From Diphasiastrum complanatum (taxonomy: Eukaryota; Streptophyta; Lycopodiopsida; Lycopodiales; Lycopodiaceae): a DNA stretch of 64,000 bases. The notes below the pieces were generated by a model, which made no database searches, was not told the origin of the DNA, and saw only the letters and a list, made by a program, of their open reading frames with translations. This document shows, piece after piece, positions 49,868 to 62,534 of the stretch. How positions within the stretch are numbered: position 1 is the first letter of the stretch; each line of letters begins with the position of its first letter. Position numbers and translations under genes: made by a program. The stretch lies in the NCBI GenBank assembly GCA_029204225.1, contig CM055106.1, forward strand, positions 49,672,908-49,736,907, given 5' to 3'.

Positions 49868-50599
49868 TCAAACCTCAACCCCATCATAAGTTGGCTTTTC
49901 TCCATAGAATGAACTTTTGATGCAATAAGAGACATTGTGCTCTCGGCCTCTTCCAAGATAAAAAAATAGATATTGATAATTAATAACTTCTCCATGCTCA
50001 AACACCTTTGAGATAGAGAGTGTAAAAGCTATGTGCCCTTCCTTGGTGGATAAATATCCAACCATGATCCATAGACTAGGATCTCCATCCTTCTTTCCTT
50101 CCAAGAAACCACATGCAAAGCAATAACCTTCAAGAACACTAAGATACACAACCTTAGGCTTATAGTTGAACAAGACTCCATATAGTGCAATCCTTCCAAT
50201 GGCTCCATAACTCCAAAAAATTTTGCATAATGGAAAATACACATGCACCATGAAAGACAAGACATAGCCATTGGTCTTGGTTTTCTTAGGATTGTTGGAA
50301 TTGGGATGTGTTTCATTAACAACTTCCCTATCCTTCCTCTTAAATTGAAAACCTTTTTTTTGCTCATTAGGCTGTTGACCCCTAGGTGGCTTAGGTGTGT
50401 CATCAAAGTATTTTGCAGCCCTAATAGCATCTTCTAGGGTTTTTGGATGGTTCCTATGAACATCCACTTGATAATCTTTTGGTAACCCATCAATAAACAT
50501 TAACATTTGTACCTTAGGCCGAATATCAAATATTGTGTGTTTTCCTATTATGCAAATACAACAACAAGTGCTCAAATTAGAATGATAGAAATGTTTCAA
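49868..50599 (-). mobile_element. mixed retroelement fossil: Gypsy gag piece next to a Copia-like piece
   Basis: A minus-strand open stretch. Its first half matches the end of a Gypsy gag domain (FIDGLPKDYQVDVHRNHPKT, then EDAIRAAKYFDD). Its second half resembles the region after a Copia integrase (FNYKPKVVYLSVLEGYCFAC and WIMVGYLSTKEGH). Such a mixture is best explained by one fossil inserted in another. A likely tRNA-Met type primer site lies upstream at 51561-51572 (minus, one mismatch). Broken. Confidence 0.5.
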
Positions 50600-52102
50600 T
50601 TGTTACATCCAATGCAAATAAAAAGCATTTACTTCTATTCATTCAATCTTATTGTTTGTAAGCTCAATCCAAGCCTACTATTTGCAAACTTAATCCAAGC
50701 TTAAGAGGAAAACAACAACAAGCTACATTTGTCTTCTTCAAAAGCAAAAATGAAAACCAAATCTTTATGTAAACTTCAATTAACTAATCCAAGCTAATGT
50801 TTACATAAAGTTCCCATCCCCATTCCAATTCTATTTGTCATTTCAAAAGCAACCAAAGTTTTCACATTTCTCAGTATTCTAGATTTCCAAAACCAAGAAA
50901 CTAGTGTCTAGAAATGGATAACTAATAAATCTTTATGAAAACTTCAATTTTCAGATCTGATTTTCAAATTTACAGATCTGAAAATCAGAACTTCAAATTT
51001 ACAAAAAACAGAATTTCAAAACTTGTTTTATGCACAAAGTTACACTACCATTCCCTTCCTACATTGCCATCTTCATCAAACTAGGAGATAGAAAGGTGTA
51101 ACTAATGAAGCTGGATTGAGAACTTCACTTTTCAGATCTGATTTTCAGATTTACAGGTCTGAAAAACAAAATTTCAAAATGAAAGTCAAAACTTCAAACG
51201 CTTCATTTATGCAAAAAAAAACACTAGTTTTGATCAAAACACACAGCTGGAATCAATCTTTTTGCCAAAAAAAAGTTTGTGTATGTAGAGGAAGACTTCC
51301 TATACCCATCCCACAAATATTTTTTCAGAACTTTTAAAAACCCAAAGCCCACTTTAAAACTTCTCTAACATGACCAAAAATCAGCCCCTAAACAATTCTA
51401 TAAGCATCACTACTCTCTTCCAAAGAGAACTAGATTCATTGGGTACTTCAACTACAAGCTTCCTACAACTAGAAAAGCCTATAATCTTCCCCAAAAAAAA
51501 TTTAGTTGGTGATCTTAATAGAACTTGAAGAAGGTTAAAAAGGTTATCATCCTTTGTCTAGCTCTGATATCACTTTCACAAGTAGAGGTGAGGAAGTCCT
51601 CCAAATCCAAGGTAGAGCCTCCAAATGTCCTCCAAGCAACCTGCAAGCTTCAAGATGCTCCCCAACTCCAAGCTAGGATGCCTCCACCTGCAAGTAAGGA
51701 TTTGCAAGCCTCCAAGGATCTCTCCTCCACCTGTGTCCCTACTCTTTAAACACAAAGATAGATAACAAGTTGGCCTCAAGTATTCACCACCCAACCATAG
51801 CTAGATCCAAGCTCCAAGCAAGACCTATCTAACACCCCCTTGCTAATCATAAACAAATCACAAGCATACCACAACACTCCATAGCATACTCAAGATCCAA
51901 ACCCTACTTATGTCCCATACCATAAGCAAGATTTAAACCTCAAGCATACTACTACAAGAAAGCACTCTACACACTAGTAGCAACACTAGAGCATAAGCAA
52001 AGCAAACAAGAGAAATCTCTCCTCCCCCAATGAGTGCCCTACTGCCCTCATATAGATGGCCCATGGACCCCTCCAATGCACTATGGAGTTCCATGCTCAT
52101 CC

Positions 52103-52137
<35 letters not shown>

Positions 52138-52644
52138 CCTAGGGAAGTTAAAGAATCTCCAAGAGCCTCCATAGGCTTATGGAATGTCAATAGACTCCTT
52201 CCATAACCTATGACTCTTTGACTGCCTTTCTTGTGGGAGTTGGGAACTCAATGGACACTTTAGAAGGGCGCCCTTCTACTAGGTCCCATTGCCCAATAAA
52301 GGATACTTTGGTCCTAGACCAATAAAGTGATATGGTTCAAGGTTGAGGCCCAAGGTTTAGAAAAATAGTCATCCAATGACTTTCTAACACCTCTCTAGGT
52401 TCCATACCTCCATCCAAGGCATAGACACCTACTTGTCCTTAACCAAAGACACTAGTACCTTAATATAAGGCACCTACCCTTAATACTAAGGGTATCCCTT
52501 ATCCAAGGGTCACGTGACTCCATACCTCCAACTAAGGTATAGTCACTTGTCTGCTCTTATCCAAGGGCACATACCCTTAATCCTAAGGGTACCTTGCCAT
52601 TTAGCCCCCAACACTAAATGGACTATAAGGGGTCTGAAGTACTG
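50600..52644. other. retroelement leader and LTR-like sequence, no gene
   Basis: Between the gag piece and the next fossil I see AT-rich leader-like sequence (50600-51560) with direct repeats of TTCAGATCTGATTTTC (near 50953 and 51130). A minus-strand primer-like site and then probable LTR sequence follow, with a short GA tract at 52106-52136 and CCTTAATCCTAAGGG-type repeats at 52455-52600. Boundaries cannot be set by eye. Confidence 0.4.
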
Positions 52645-53884
52645 CTAGTTACATAGGTATGTAACATCACATGCACTTGCATTTTCATGCACATCTAACT
52701 TGAAAATGCCTCCATATCTAGATCCACTTGCTAGGATCTTATCTCCTTTCTTTATAAAACAATTATTGACATTGAATTCCACTTCAAGACCATCATCAAA
52801 TAACTTTCCAACACTAATCACATTCTTTGTGAGATTAGGAACATGAAGTACATTGGAAAGTGATAAACTCATAGAAGATGCAAGATTCAAGGAACAAATT
52901 CCAACTCCTCCAATTGAGTATGCATCACCAACAATTGTATATATTGATTTCTTAGGATCTAGAACAGATTCAATAGAATCAAAAGAATCTTTGGTGCAAC
53001 TCATGTGTGATATAGCACCACTATCAATATACCAAGATACATCAATAAAAGGTAAAGAGGAGAAACAAGACATCATGAGAGACGCCTCTCCACAACTTGC
53101 ATGTGAGTCTTCTATGATAAACTTTATCTTCTTGAGTCTTCTTCTTGAAGATAGAAGAATGAGTTGAATCATCTTCTACTCCTCCTTTGTCTTTGTCCTT
53201 TGATTTGTCCTTGGTGAAGGCTTGAAAAAATTTGTTCTTGCTCCTCCCTCAACTTGATCTTGGAAAAGTGATCTTTGCCACAATCACCATCCTTCCTTGA
53301 AAGTGTGTTGATCTTCGACAACTTGTTCTTTTGCCTGCATTCTTCAGCAATAAGAATATCATGTAGAGCCTCCATAGATGGTAGCTCCTCCTTGATAGCG
53401 TAAGTTTGCACAACATTTGCATACTCTTTTCCTTATCCCATTCTATCTCAGGTTGATTACCAGAAACTGTGAATGATGAATCATGCATGCAATGTTATCA
53501 ATTCAAAAAGGGTCCACTCTGGTATTGGGTCTCTCCCTACCCTTCTTATAACTCCTACTAGGATCATCAGAATGAATTGAAACAATTGCAATGGAAAGAG
53601 GGCTCTTCTAGCTTTCCAACAAGCTATAATGTCAGTACCTTTGGATCTAACACAAAGAGAATAGAGTCAAATGAAGTATTTTGGTTTTCACACATGTGAA
53701 ATGTCAGAATTCCGTACATCCTATGTTCTTGACTGAAAATATCAGTTCTAACCTCATTCACCAAAAAATTGTTCAAGAATAGATAGCAAAACACTGCTAA
53801 ACAGCTTCCTAGCTTGAATTGTCATAGAATTCTTCAAACACTTGATGTTAGTAGCATTCAAAGCATGGCATGGCTCTGATACCA
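52645..53884 (-). mobile_element. Ty1/Copia 5' fragment, minus strand, broken
   Basis: A primer site TGGTATCAGAGCC at 53872-53884 (minus) abuts an LTR that begins at 53885. Then come a gag tail (about 53170-53490) and protease and pre-integrase regions, with WYIDSGAISHMSCTKDSF (near 53030) and LSNVLHVPNLTKNVISVGKL (near 52830). Integrase core, RT and 3' LTR are absent. Several breaks. Confidence 0.75.
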
Positions 53885-54660
53885 TGATGAAAATCCAGCA
53901 AATTCACACATGTGGGGAACCACAAGAAATGTGTGAATGATCCTTACCATGCTTTGTGGTGGCACAGATCACCTGTAGAGCAATCTTGCAATCTACCAAC
54001 AAATCTATGGCTAGAGCACAATCTAGAATTCTACAGATCAAAGCTACATTAATTCCACAAATAGAAAAAGTACAGAAGCTTGATCATGTATGAAGAAGAC
54101 ACAAAATCCGAACTAGAGAGAGAGAGCAATTACAAGCAAGATTGCATGAGATCCAAAATTGACATTATGACATTACCAATGCTTGATTCTTCATTAGAAA
54201 TGAGTGAGAATGATATGTACATATATAGGAGAGCCAAAATTCGTGGTACTCCTTGCATTCAGTGCATATCCTACACCTATTCAAGTGCAAACTACTATTA
54301 TCTTGACACCTAACTGCTTGCATGCACAGATTGCACCTAACTTCCCGTCAATTTCTCAACTAGCCATGTACAAAACTACATGCATGTGTCCATTAGAGTG
54401 TTTGCATGCCTTGCATGTCACAATGGAAACTTAGGACATAATGCATTTATTATAGCTCGAGTTTCTACAAGGTCATAATTGACCAATTCCATGTGAATTT
54501 CTATATGCATGTCAAACTAGACCAACTAGACTTTATGCATGTCATTGGAATTTGATCTACCTAACCCAAAATCGCCGTATTCTACAAGGATATGTGCTCA
54601 ATTCACATACCTTGGATATGTACAAAATATTTACATGGGTAGGACCCCCCAAACATCAAC
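53885..54660 (-). repeat. 5' LTR of the 52.6-53.9 kb Copia fragment (upper end uncertain)
   Basis: The lower edge is fixed by the adjoining primer site. The upper edge is a guess, as no partner LTR is present. It contains CACATGTG-type palindromes. No gene is seen in 53885-54893. Confidence 0.45.
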
Positions 54661-54890
54661 AAACATTAGATAGAGATGTTTTACAATTTTTAACAGTTCT
54701 TTGCTTGTAGTATGTGATAGTCTTGGATCTTGTGGTTGGAACACTTGTAGTATCTGTAGAACAACTTCTTCTTTGTCGGCTGATTCAACTGTTGATGCAC
54801 AATAAATGAGTAAAACTTAAAACAAACAATGCAATTATAGACAAGAATTGAAATGTACATTAACAATTTATAATAGATGGTGAAACAAAA

Positions 54891-54994
<104 letters not shown>

Positions 54995-55094
54995 CCGATT
55001 CTTTGAGAAAAAGTACATTAAGTTTTGTTTTTAAGAAACGGCTTGAAACAAAATCGCTTTCTTCCTACTTGCTACATCAAAGCTAGAAGATAAA

Positions 55095-55848
55095 TTAAAA
55101 AACATTGCTTCTGGACATCTCCCCTTCCCCTTCCACTTCTGCTTCACCGGCTTCTTGACCCGAACCCTCCTCTACATAAGATGCCGAGCTTTTCTACACA
55201 TTACAAAAGATAACAAAAGTCAATAACAAATAAGTAAAGTAAATGAAATTCATTAACAAGTAAGACAGACTAATAAAAATGATTACTAGATACGAGAAGC
55301 AAATGAGATTAATGTAGCAAGAATTTACCATAGGATGAATGCCTTGTTGAGCAAGATGGTCCACCAAGGCACTGTAGCCTTGTTGGTACCCAATATTATA
55401 TTCGACATTTGTGTATTTTCTCCCAAATCTATACAAACATGAATGCAATCATTTAGATACGAAACATGATTAGTAATAAAAAACCTAACTTAAATAATTA
55501 TAATAAAATCAAACTTAAAAAGTAAAACTTACAAATTGGGCTTGTAAATTGGATTTCCACGACGTTGTCCTTGGTATCTTTGATGATGGAGCCATCATCT
55601 TCTAAATTATAAAACAAACTGCACGATTCCTCTGATGAGATATTCATCGAAGGATTACCTCTATTGGAATCGGGCTTCTTCAGAAAGACAAAGATGTTTC
55701 AATCTTTGTCTCTCTTTGGGAGATAGCGAACCATAAAGTCCGCAATCCGATCGGAACCGGCGGATCCTCCTCTTTCACTAGAAGAGGACCTTGGTCTCCT
55801 AGAACCACTAGAAGAGGATCTCATAGAACCACTACCACTAGAAGACAT
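55095..55848 (-). CDS. candidate small spliced gene or pseudogene, unknown function
   Basis: On the minus strand: possible exon 1 at 55848-55533 (ATG, Ser/Gly/Arg-rich start MSSSGSGSMRSS), ending at a GTAAGT donor. Exon 2 is 55428-55329 (FGRKYTNVEYNIGYQQGYSA, then LVDHLAQQGIHPM), between a TTGTATAG acceptor and a GTAAAT donor. Exon 3 is 55193-55095 (KSSASYVEEGSG..., acidic, to a TAA stop). The junctions keep phase, and the introns are 104 and 135 bp. Two frames in exon 1 do not connect: the initial frame stops at a TGA after YLPKRDKD, while the frame feeding exon 2 reads YQGQRRGNPIYKPN. So there is either another intron or a frameshift. No family recognised. A GA tract lies 11 bp upstream of the ATG. 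Confidence 0.4.
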
Positions 55849-56063
<215 letters not shown>

Positions 56064-56299
56064 ATTGCTAACATAATAAAAGCAAGAACAAAGAAATAGT
56101 ATGCAAAAAACTAGTGAAGAAATGCGTTCAAAAACGCTCAATTTATAGCACTTTTAGGATTTCAAGTGTGCGTGGATGTGCCACGACAATTTTGCCACGA
56201 GTGGCAGAGCCACACATGGCAAAAAAAAATGTTTTATAGTACAGTTGTACTCTCACAGGTTGCAAGGTATCAAAATGCAAATTTTTTTGTGGCCACAGT

Positions 56300-58975
56300 C
56301 TGCAAGGTGTCAAAATGTAATTGTGTGACGATTTCAGTAAGTTTGATGTTGTTTACTTCATCCACAACAAATATGAAGCTCTTAATAAGTTCACAAAGTA
56401 TGTGAACTGGGCTGAGAAGTGGAGAAAAAGAAGGTCAAGCAGATCAGAACCGACAAAGGAGGAGGATACATCTCCAACAGTTTTGTCAACTTCTGTACAA
56501 GTCGAGAAATCCTTCACAGGAAGACAACAGCCTATACACCACAACATAATGGTGTAGCTGAGAGAAAGAACCAAACTCTCATGGAGGCAACAAGATGCAT
56601 GATGGCCTAATCAAAGGCATCAAGGTCATTATGGACTAAAGTAGTAGCTACGACTGCCTACCTGTAGAATAGGACATGCAAATCAGACATTCCTCACACT
56701 ACTCCACATAAAGTGTGGTGGAGGCCTAATCTGGCTCATGTACATGTCTTTGGATGTGTTGCATATGCACACAAACCTAACAAGCTTCGAAAGAAGCTAG
56801 ATGAAAAAGTCGAGCAGGAATACCTTGTAGGATATGATATTCATTCATCATACTACATGATCTATATGCTAGAGACCAATCAAGTTAAGACTGTTAAAGA
56901 TGTCAGATTCGATGAAGCAAGAACAATGGGTAACGAAGATCCAATTAGCTACGAAGTTCTTGGCAAGCAGTGCTCCAACTTGCCGACATCAACAGAGGGA
57001 GTGGACCTTGAGCATCCAGATAAAGATGTTCAAATTCCAAATGGACTGAGTGACAGTTCAGACGATGACAGCCCGACATGCAACCTATACCCAGGACACT
57101 TGCTACACACAACAGCTCTGCAGTCAATAAAGGCAAGACACTTGACAAAGGCAAAGCCATCGAAGTGCTAGCTCAATCCCCAAGGAGATCGACAAGAGAA
57201 AAAAGAGCACCACTCAGATTTGTGCTTGATAGATCAACTTCGACAGCCGAAGAGTTTTGTGGATTCGGTAGTGACCCACAAACTTATGAATAAGCCATTG
57301 ACAGTCCCGACAAGGACAAATGGATAAAGGCAATGGAGGAAGAAATGAGTTCCATGCAAGCAAACAAGGTCTGGACCCTTGAACCAGTACCAGCTGAGAG
57401 AAAGACTGTCAAATGTAAATGGATCTACAAATACAAATATGGACCAGATGGCAATGTATCAAGATACAAAGCCAGACTTGTAGCTAAAGGTTTCTCACAG
57501 AAGTATGGCATCAACTTACTGAAACCTTCTCTCCTGTTGTAAAGCATACATCGATATGCATATTGTTTGCTTATGTAGTAGCCTACAATCTGAAAATCCA
57601 TATTGTTGATGAGAAGACAACCTTTCTACATGGTGATCTGAAAAAAAAAAAATCTATATGGACCAGCCACCAGGTTTTACCTATGAGTCATTTCCTGACT
57701 ATGCCTGCAAAATGAAGAGAAGCATTTATGGACTCAAACAGTCTGCTAGGTAATGGTATAAGAAAAAGGATCATAGTCTCAGATTCTTGGGCTTTCAGCC
57801 CCTGATGGCTGATTACAATGTTTATATAAAGGTCATAGATGAAAAAATCATTATCATCAGTGTTTATGTGGATGGCACACTGATCTTGTCAACCTGATTG
57901 TGTGCAAAAAGTACAAAAAGGACCAAGAGTGGATCCTAATCTGATCCTCAAGAGGGATTGGTTGTCAGATTACTTGATCTATCAATCTACTTCAGATTAA
58001 GATCAATCTAGATCAATTCTAGACACAAAATCCTAACAAGAACAATCATTAATTGAAGGTAAGTGTACTTTATGGTTTCACACGTGTGAAACACTGTTTG
58101 AGTACGGACTCCAACCTAAAAATCAAGTACACATTGATAGAACCTCAAAACAATCAAAACAAATGTAGACAAATGGAGAGAATCACTCAAAATTGCTTCC
58201 AAAACCAAGATGGTGTCTCACAATGATTATGGCCAAATGTGGCTCTATATATACAATAAGTGAGAGCTCGTGGTACTGATCATCCCTCTGACCCCACATG
58301 TGTGAAGGTGCTTTGTCATATGATGATTCATCATGCAAAACTAAACTTGGACAAAACCTTCTATTTTGAGCACTTTTGGTCCATTTTCCTTCTATATGGA
58401 GATCTACTTGGAAATCTTCTAGAATTCAAAATTCGCCTACTTCAGCTTATTCCACACGTGTGAGCTGTCCTCTACACATGGTATATGACACCTAACCAAA
58501 ATATTTGGCTCATGAAATCAATAGATTGATGCCATGTGTCATATATCTAGAAAACTAGTTTTTGGCCTTTTTAGCCACTAGAACTTGAATTAAATCATAT
58601 GTACAACCTATATGATTATGGTACATGACAAGTACACTATTTTCACACGTGGGAACAGGCTCCACACATGTGTGTTTATCTATATACAAGATTTTTGCCT
58701 CTACCAAGCTCATTTTTGCATTTTTCACAGATTGCACAGGTGAAACATGATATTTCAAAGCACTTTAAAATATCGGACCTAGGAGAAGCAAAGTGCCATC
58801 TGGGTTTGTAGATTGACAGAGATCTTGAAGATGGAAAATTATATCTACACCAATAAAGATACATTTAAAAGATCATGGATGATTTCAACATGACAGATTG
58901 CAAGGGAGTGAATACTCCTATGGTACCTGGCACAGTACTGACAAGTGAAGACTATCCCAAAGATGATGCAAGATG
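56300..58975 (+). mobile_element. Ty1/Copia fossil, plus strand, both ends missing
   Basis: Integrase core end (about 56320-56620, with TPQHNGVAERKNQTLMEATR), post-integrase region (56713-57170, with LAHVHVFGCVAYAHKPNKLR), and reverse transcriptase (57330-57893, with KCKWIYKYKYGPDGNVSRYK and RLVAKGFSQKYG). The RT resumes at 58740-58975 (FKISDLGEAKCHLGLQIDRD). An 845-bp unrelated block separates the two RT parts. Same lineage as the other two Copia elements. No LTRs. Many breaks. Confidence 0.8.
57894..58738. mobile_element. 845-bp non-coding insertion in the Copia fossil (possible solo LTR)
   Basis: It separates two parts of the RT. It contains three CACACGTG-type palindromes, at 58079, 58454 and about 58652, and near versions such as CACATGTGTG. 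There is no ORF over 67 codons. Ends and target duplication are not clear by eye. Similar CACATGTG strings occur in the LTR region around 53675-53910, so it may be a solo LTR of a related family. Confidence 0.45.
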
Positions 58976-59250
58976 ACAAGCAATGTAGCATAAGCAGGAA
59001 AGGCATCAGCAAATGAGGTACTTGTAACCTCATCCATTCAGCTATTCGTTTCTTATTTTCCTGCTTTACTGGAGTTTCGAGGAGAATACGTAGCAGATTC
59101 TTGTCCTACTTCCGTCTATATGCTTCTATCATCTCCAGCTTCAATGGAATATATGTGAGCTCGGGTTGATCTTTGGGGTGTCTAAGATCATCAGCGTCAA
59201 AGGAAAGGATCAAAGGAGGAGCTGATGATAATTCATAGATTTAGTCGTTC

Positions 59251-59541
59251 ATGGACGAATTCGCTCCGGATGATTGTAAAAGGCTGTTCTATGGCGTTTC
59301 GCCACTTTCTTCGCAATGTGCGGATGTATCTTCTATATTCGACGTCCTTGAGACAGACGGAAGTACGCCTTGTTTTGGTTTTGAGGAATGGATGCAGGCT
59401 GAAGAAGCTGTAGGTACGTGTGTGGAGTATCCGGTGTCTCACATCTGCAGCGATCTCTTTGAAGACGAGCTACAAGAACAACTGAACTGCAGTATTGAGT
59501 ATGCGTTGAATTTGAAGATGAACAGAAATGCTAATCTCTAA
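59251..59541 (+). CDS. hypothetical 96-residue acidic protein
   Basis: ATG at 59251, TAA at 59539-59541. It reads MDEFAPDDCKRLFYGVSPLS at the start, is acidic, and has six Cys residues (positions 9, 23, 41, 57, 66 and 79). No signal peptide, membrane segment or known domain is seen. It could be a small host gene, a single exon, or chance. The surrounding 58976-59250 and 59542-59958 show no other feature. Confidence 0.3.
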   Translation: MDEFAPDDCKRLFYGVSPLSSQCADVSSIFDVLETDGSTPCFGFEEWMQAEEAVGTCVEYPVSHICSDLFEDELQEQLNCSIEYALNLKMNRNANL

Positions 59542-59954
59542 AAGCATTAGTGCTCTTATATCACAACAACACAGACTACAAATTTAAAACTAATCTCTAA
59601 TTACATATCACTGCATTCTAGAGTCATGAAACGCATTCGTCATGTGCAAGAAAGAACTCAACAATGTGAGACGAAATCTTTGGTTAGAAAGTCAACACAA
59701 TCTACAACATTACCAATGTCGAAAAATCAGCATCTACTCAATGAAAGAGATGCAAACTCAATAAGAACTTGATCAAACATCAAATATATGATAAAATGAA
59801 GTGGATTTGTACAATAACAGTACCCTACTGTGCTTCCCACATGTGGATCCAAAAATAGCAAAATATGAGCATTCTACACACAAGATTGCAATATATCATC
59901 AAAATAATGCACCAATGGATAGATGAACCCAAGAGAACTCATGTATAAGCATGG

Positions 59955-60120
<166 letters not shown>

Positions 60121-60179
60121 TCTGTGTCCCGACCCAGGATCGAAATTTTCTATTTGATAAGAGTTGCGGTGGGGCGAAA

Positions 60180-61160
60180 TTTTTCGGAAGACTCGAATTT
60201 TTCAAGCGGCTTGAATTTTTAGAAACGACTCGAATTTTCGGAACTACTCGAATTTGTCCAATGACTTGAACTTTTCAAAGGACTCGAATTTTTCGGATGA
60301 CTCGATTTTTTGGAAAGACTCAAATTTTTCTGATGACTCGAATTTTTTCAAAGATTTGAATTTTTTGATCGAATTTTTCGAAAGACTCGGATTTTTCTGA
60401 AGACTCCAGTTTTTGGAAAAACTCAAATTTTCTGAAAGACTCGATTTTTTTGGAAAGACTCAAATTTTTCCAATGGATCGAATTTTTCCAAAGCATCAAA
60501 TTTTTTGGATGACTCGAATTTTTCCAAAGGATCAAATTTGAATTTTTAAAAGACTCGAATTTTTCTAATGGATCGAATTTTTTTTAGACTCGAATATTTC
60601 CAAAGCAATGACTTTTTTAACAACTCGAATTTTTTCAAAAACTCGTATCTTTTCAAAGACTCACATTTTTTTGAAGGCTCAATTTTTTTTGAAGACTCGA
60701 ATTTTTTCGATGACTCAATTTTTTCAAAAGACTTGAATTTTTGGAACGACTCGATTTTTTGAAACGACTTGAATTTTTAAAATGACTAGAATTTTTGGAA
60801 AGACTCAAATTTTTTAGATGACTCGAATTTTTGGAAAGACTCAAATTTTTTGGAACGACTCGAATTTTTCGAAAGACTCAATTTTTTGGAACGACTCGAT
60901 TTTTTGCAACGACTCAAATATTTACGACTCGAACAAATTTTTTCGATGAATTGAATTTTGCTAAAGAATCGAATGTTTTCAAAGACTAGAATTTTTTCGA
61001 ATGATCGAACTATCAACTTGAATCTTTCCAAAGAATTGAATGACCCTTTGTACTGTCAAGTCACATTTTTCAAAAGACTCGAATTTTTTGAAAGACTCGA
61101 TTTTTTTTTTTTCCAGCAACTCAAATTTTTCTGAAGACTAGAATTTTTTCGAAGACTCTA
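60180..61160. repeat. minisatellite of about 20-bp units
   Basis: About 50 degenerate tandem units of the form GACTCGAATTTTTCGAAA, with unit lengths of roughly 17-22 bp. The GACTCGAATTTTT part is best kept, and the variable tail often makes TTCGAA or TTTGGAA. Because the unit length drifts, long stop-free stretches appear on both strands (for example 60568-60762 plus and 60786-61031 minus). I take these as by-products, not genes. Confidence 0.9.
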
Positions 61161-61219
61161 ATTAGGCCATCATCCAAACCATCGGCCACCACCTAGATCG
61201 GTCTCCATTGCCCGTCAAC

Positions 61220-61237
61220 GACGGGCACTCTTTAGTA

Positions 61238-61303
<66 letters not shown>

Positions 61304-61319
61304 GTAAAGAGTGCTCGTC
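61220..61319. repeat. (CA)n microsatellite inside a palindrome
   Basis: 31 CA units (61241-61302) lie between inverted arms GACGGGCACTCTTTA (61220-61234) and TAAAGAGTGCTCGTC (61305-61319), 14 of 15 bases complementary. The DNA around it (61161-61560) repeats CGATGATCTGGGTGACGGGC-like strings. Confidence 0.9.
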
Positions 61320-61561
61320 GGCCGATGATCTAGTGGGTATGCCCCTCGTTGACGGGCGACCGATGATCTGGGTGACGGGCGGTCATAATGCAGTCATGGT
61401 GGGTAAGCCCGTTGATGACGGACGGCCGACAATTTGGGTTACAGTCGATGGTTTGGGTTTGGGTCGAATGTTGTCAGTGACAATTAGCTGAAATATTGGG
61501 TGGCGGCCGATTGCTTGGGTGGATGACCAATGATCGTACAAATTTGGTGCGGATTTAGGAT

Positions 61562-61565
<4 letters not shown>

Positions 61566-61600
<35 letters not shown>
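61566..61600 (+). repeat. (GT)n microsatellite
   Basis: 35 bp of perfect GT repeat, 264 bp from the CA tract to which it is complementary. Confidence 0.95.
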
Positions 61601-61602
<2 letters not shown>

Positions 61603-61604
<2 letters not shown>

Positions 61605-61760
61605 CACCACGTTTCACATGTGTGACATGCATGTTTCTTACCAAAGCTTATATATCAACTATCACCACTTTTCACATGCGTGGCATGCACATTTCTTACC
61701 AAACCTCACATCAACTACCACGACTTTTCACATAACTGACGTGAACATTTCTTATTTTTT
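61603..61760. repeat. three tandem units of about 55-60 bp
   Basis: Units start near 61603, 61665 and 61720. Each has CACCAC(G/T)TTTCACAT or similar, then G-CATG, then a TTTCTTACCAAA block. The third is incomplete. Confidence 0.65.
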
Positions 61761-62520
61761 AAAATTAAAATCTAATAGATATATATACTTAATATAAACA
61801 TTAATCAAAGGATAACATAAACTAAATATATCATTTACTAATGCAGGTATTATGTGTACATCCCAATAAGTCAAATAAGGGTAAGCATCAATTTAGAAAT
61901 CAAAGATTTACACAAAATTCAAACTCAGATATATATACAATTCAAAATACAAAGTCATTATTAAGTACCACTGTGTACACCATCAAATCCAACATTGGTT
62001 GTACTTTAGTCAGTCTCACAATTGACATATCCTTCAAATATAACTTCATATTACTAACAAATTCATCTATATTTATCACTAAAGATCTCTTTCGAGGAAG
62101 AAAATATCTGCGAAATTGCTGATAGTACAAAAATTTGGTGTAGTGCTCTATCACCCAGATAACACTGCATGGATAGACTTCATCTCCAAAATAGAATAGC
62201 TCTGTTATCTCTCGCACAAATGTCCTATAGTTTACCACAACCTTAAACAACCTGCACCATCTACATAGACATACATACACACACTCTCAATCCCATACAC
62301 ATACACACATTTTTTTGTATTGTTCATATACACATAAAGACACATACATGCTCACACATACATATACACATCAGAAACACATATGCATACATACAAATTT
62401 GATACGGACCACCCAAATGTGCGGTCAATACATTCAGTGGAAGCAATTGTTTTGTCTGCAACTACTCTAATGTGTACGACCATGTTTTTGTGTGAAACCA
62501 TTCCTTGCTGCCAACCATGT
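61761..62520. other. AT-rich sequence without recognised gene
   Basis: Contains a run of CACATACA-type simple sequence (62265-62390). No supported ORF is present; the open stretches of about 110 codons have no recognisable domain. Confidence 0.4.
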
Positions 62521-62534
62521 TTTTGTGGATAGCA

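Noticed and set aside
60568-61031. Phe/Ser/Lys-rich repetitive frames in the minisatellite
   Set aside because: Explained by the roughly 20-bp repeat unit, which is stop-poor in several frames.
61383-61610. Frame with an HTHTHT run
   Set aside because: By-product of the GT microsatellite and neighbouring low-complexity DNA.
61200-61760. CRISPR-like array of short repeats
   Set aside because: The repeats are microsatellites and drifting tandem units without regular unique spacers, in a plant nuclear context.
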